DNA of 8,380 bases from Lachnospiraceae bacterium (GTDB lineage: Bacteria; Bacillota; Clostridia; Lachnospirales; Lachnospiraceae): assembly GCA_003542935.1 (NCBI GenBank), contig DPJQ01000185.1, forward strand, positions 5,799 through 14,178, given 5' to 3'. The translations under genes and the position numbers were made by a program. The notes under the pieces were generated by a model. The model was not told the DNA's origin and searched no databases. It saw only the letters and a list, made by a program, of their open reading frames with translations. Shown one piece after another: positions 7,770-8,380 of the stretch; the first letter of the stretch is position 1, and every line of letters starts with the position of its first letter.

Positions 7770-8050
7770 ATTGAGCCCTCCCGCAGTACGCTTCTCAAAT
7801 CTTCAAAGGTCTCACGGACAGGCGCAACTTTTTTGTTCTTTACGTCATTTTCTGCTTCGGCAAGAATTTCCAGAAGTTCAATTCTGGCTTTTATCCGTTT
7901 ATATTCCTCATAAGCCAACGAAACCGTATCTCCTCTTCCATTCACCGTTACGATAACTACAGTATGATCCTCCCTGCACTGTTTTGATATTTCATTATAA
8001 TGATTTCTTAAATCCGCTGATGGCCTGATCGTCTCCTGCAATGATAGCAT
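7766..8050 (-). CDS. Phd/YefM-family antitoxin
   Basis: This 94-residue protein is a type II antitoxin that should bind and neutralise the adjacent ParE/RelE toxin and repress their common promoter. The N-terminal half has the Phd/YefM DNA-binding pattern: IRPSADLRNHYNEISKQC at about 8-25, then a VVIVTVNGRGDTVSLAYEEY stretch (about 31-50) forming the expected strands and helix. The C-terminal half (about 53-94) is a charged helical tail, the part that usually wraps around the toxin. The ATG is supported by AAGGGGG at 8058-8064, seven bases upstream. Antitoxin-first order and four-base overlap with the toxin are the normal layout. Length is typical for the family. Confidence 0.9.
   Translation of the reverse strand: MLSLQETIRPSADLRNHYNEISKQCREDHTVVIVTVNGRGDTVSLAYEEYKRIKARIELLEILAEAENDVKNKKVAPVRETFEDLRSVLREGSI
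7776..7782 (-). promoter_or_regulatory. Ribosome binding site supporting the toxin TTG start
   Basis: On the minus strand GGGAGGG lies six bases upstream of the TTG start of the toxin, inside the last codons of the antitoxin. This spacing, together with the overlap of start and stop, supports TTG as the true start and suggests that toxin translation depends on antitoxin translation. Confidence 0.65.
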
Positions 8051-8083
8051 ATAAATACCCCCTTCTTTTCATAGACATACTAT

Positions 8084-8112
8084 ATCATTGCTTTAACATG
8101 CCACTTTGTCAG
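8084..8112 (-). promoter_or_regulatory. Candidate promoter of the toxin-antitoxin operon
   Basis: On the minus strand CTGACA (8107-8112) is followed after 17 bp by AATGAT (8084-8089), matching the -35 and -10 consensus at five and four positions. It would give a leader of about 27 nt before the antitoxin start. An overlapping TATAGT at 8079-8084 is an alternative -10. A loose inverted repeat, ATAG-N5-CTAT, spans roughly 8070-8083 and could be part of an autoregulatory operator, but it is too short to claim. Confidence 0.35.
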
Positions 8113-8144
8113 GCGAATTGCAATACATTTTTTCGTTTTTACCT

Positions 8145-8161
8145 TGTGAAATTTCTGTGAA
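8145..8161 (-). promoter_or_regulatory. Second TGTGAA-N5-TGTGAA direct repeat
   Basis: TGTGAA at 8145-8150 and 8156-8161, with five bases between, repeats the exact architecture of the site at 8-24. On the minus strand it reads TTCACA-N5-TTCACA. It lies between the end of the Rpn-type gene and the candidate toxin-antitoxin promoter, about 32 bp upstream of that -35 hexamer. It could be a binding site for an OmpR/PhoB-family regulator such as the one at 142-825. The region is AT-rich and function is unproven. Confidence 0.35.
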
Positions 8162-8185
8162 TTCAGCTGTCTCCGTTTTGCCCTC

Positions 8186-8380
8186 CTATATTTTCTTGGG
8201 GGAAAAGCGGCCGTAATATTCCTCGGCCTGTTCCTTTGTCAGTGAAAAATGACGTTGGAGCTTTGCCAAAATCCGGTCTTGGGGAAGCCGGTCTTCCAAA
8301 CCATCCATAATGATGGCTCGGATCCCCTGCTCCATTCCTTGCTGAACCCCCTGCTCCATTCCCCGCCGGATCCCCTGCTC
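8186..8380 (-). CDS. Rpn-family nuclease/transposase-like protein, C-terminal part
   Basis: A frame open from the right edge runs for 64 codons to a TAG at 8186-8188. The peptide starts with a repeated EQG pattern (EQGIRRGMEQGVQQGMEQG), followed by a helical tail (RAIIMDGLEDRLPQDRILAKL, then FSLTKEQAEEYY). Tails of EQG/GIEQG repeats followed by a short helical end are characteristic of clostridial proteins annotated as Rpn-family recombination-promoting nuclease or PD-(D/E)XK transposase-like. The nuclease domain would lie outside the window, so catalytic residues cannot be checked. Some Rpn proteins have been linked to phage defence, which would fit the neighbourhood. The family call rests only on the tail and could be wrong if another EQG-repeat protein is involved. 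Confidence 0.65.
   Translation of the reverse strand, partial: EQGIRRGMEQGVQQGMEQGIRAIIMDGLEDRLPQDRILAKLQRHFSLTKEQAEEYYGRFSPKKI
8321..8380 (-). repeat. 24-bp coding tandem repeat in the Rpn-like tail
   Basis: CCCCTGCTCCATTCC occurs at 8324-8338 and 8348-8362, 24 bp apart, and GATCCCCTGCTC occurs at 8321-8332 and 8369-8380, 48 bp apart. Each unit encodes eight residues of the MEQGxxxG type. The array runs off the right edge, so copy number is unknown. Such repeats can expand or contract by slippage or recombination without breaking the frame. Confidence 0.75.

Noticed and set aside
8145..8161. Possible CRP-type site because of TGTGA.
   Set aside because: CRP sites are palindromic (TGTGA-N6-TCACA). 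Here both half-sites have the same orientation, so a direct-repeat operator fits better.

Overview
The window looks like a stretch of a low-to-mid GC Firmicute, most likely a gut clostridium of the Lachnospiraceae type. I infer this from strong GGAGG-type ribosome binding sites before nearly every gene, a TTG start, the style of the two-component pair, and an Rpn-type protein with an EQG-repeat tail. No RNA gene, CRISPR array or complete insertion sequence is visible.

Layout. Positions 1-141 hold a promoter region. At 142-1901 (+) lies a two-component pair: an OmpR/PhoB-type response regulator and a small membrane histidine kinase, overlapping by ATGA. Convergent to it, on the minus strand, is the main item: a two-gene operon made of an 839-residue P-loop ATPase (4719-7238) followed by an 895-residue enlarged adenosine deaminase (1959-4646). 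This pair matches RADAR (rdrA-rdrB), an antiphage system that deaminates adenosine to inosine in infected cells. Upstream of rdrA is a 55-codon remnant of a VanZ-family gene (7273-7440). Next come a Phd/YefM-ParE/RelE toxin-antitoxin pair (7452-8050) and the C-terminal end of an Rpn-family nuclease/transposase-like protein (8186 to the window edge). All of these read on the minus strand.

How the parts fit. RdrA, RdrB, the toxin-antitoxin pair and the Rpn tail together look like a defence or accessory island beside an ordinary regulatory operon. The broken vanZ piece marks a rearrangement breakpoint between the toxin-antitoxin pair and rdrA. The RADAR family itself is already described, so it is not a new system. 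What may be new is its setting: a minimal two-gene form in a probable Lachnospiraceae genome with no accessory membrane gene beside it.

A second signal not explained by gene calls is an 11-bp-periodic direct repeat, TGTGAA-N5-TGTGAA. It occurs exactly twice that I found, at 8-24 and 8145-8161. It has the architecture of an OmpR/PhoB-family operator (TTCACA-N5-TTCACA on the other strand), and the window encodes a regulator of that family. Assignments rest on motifs read by eye; no database search was run.
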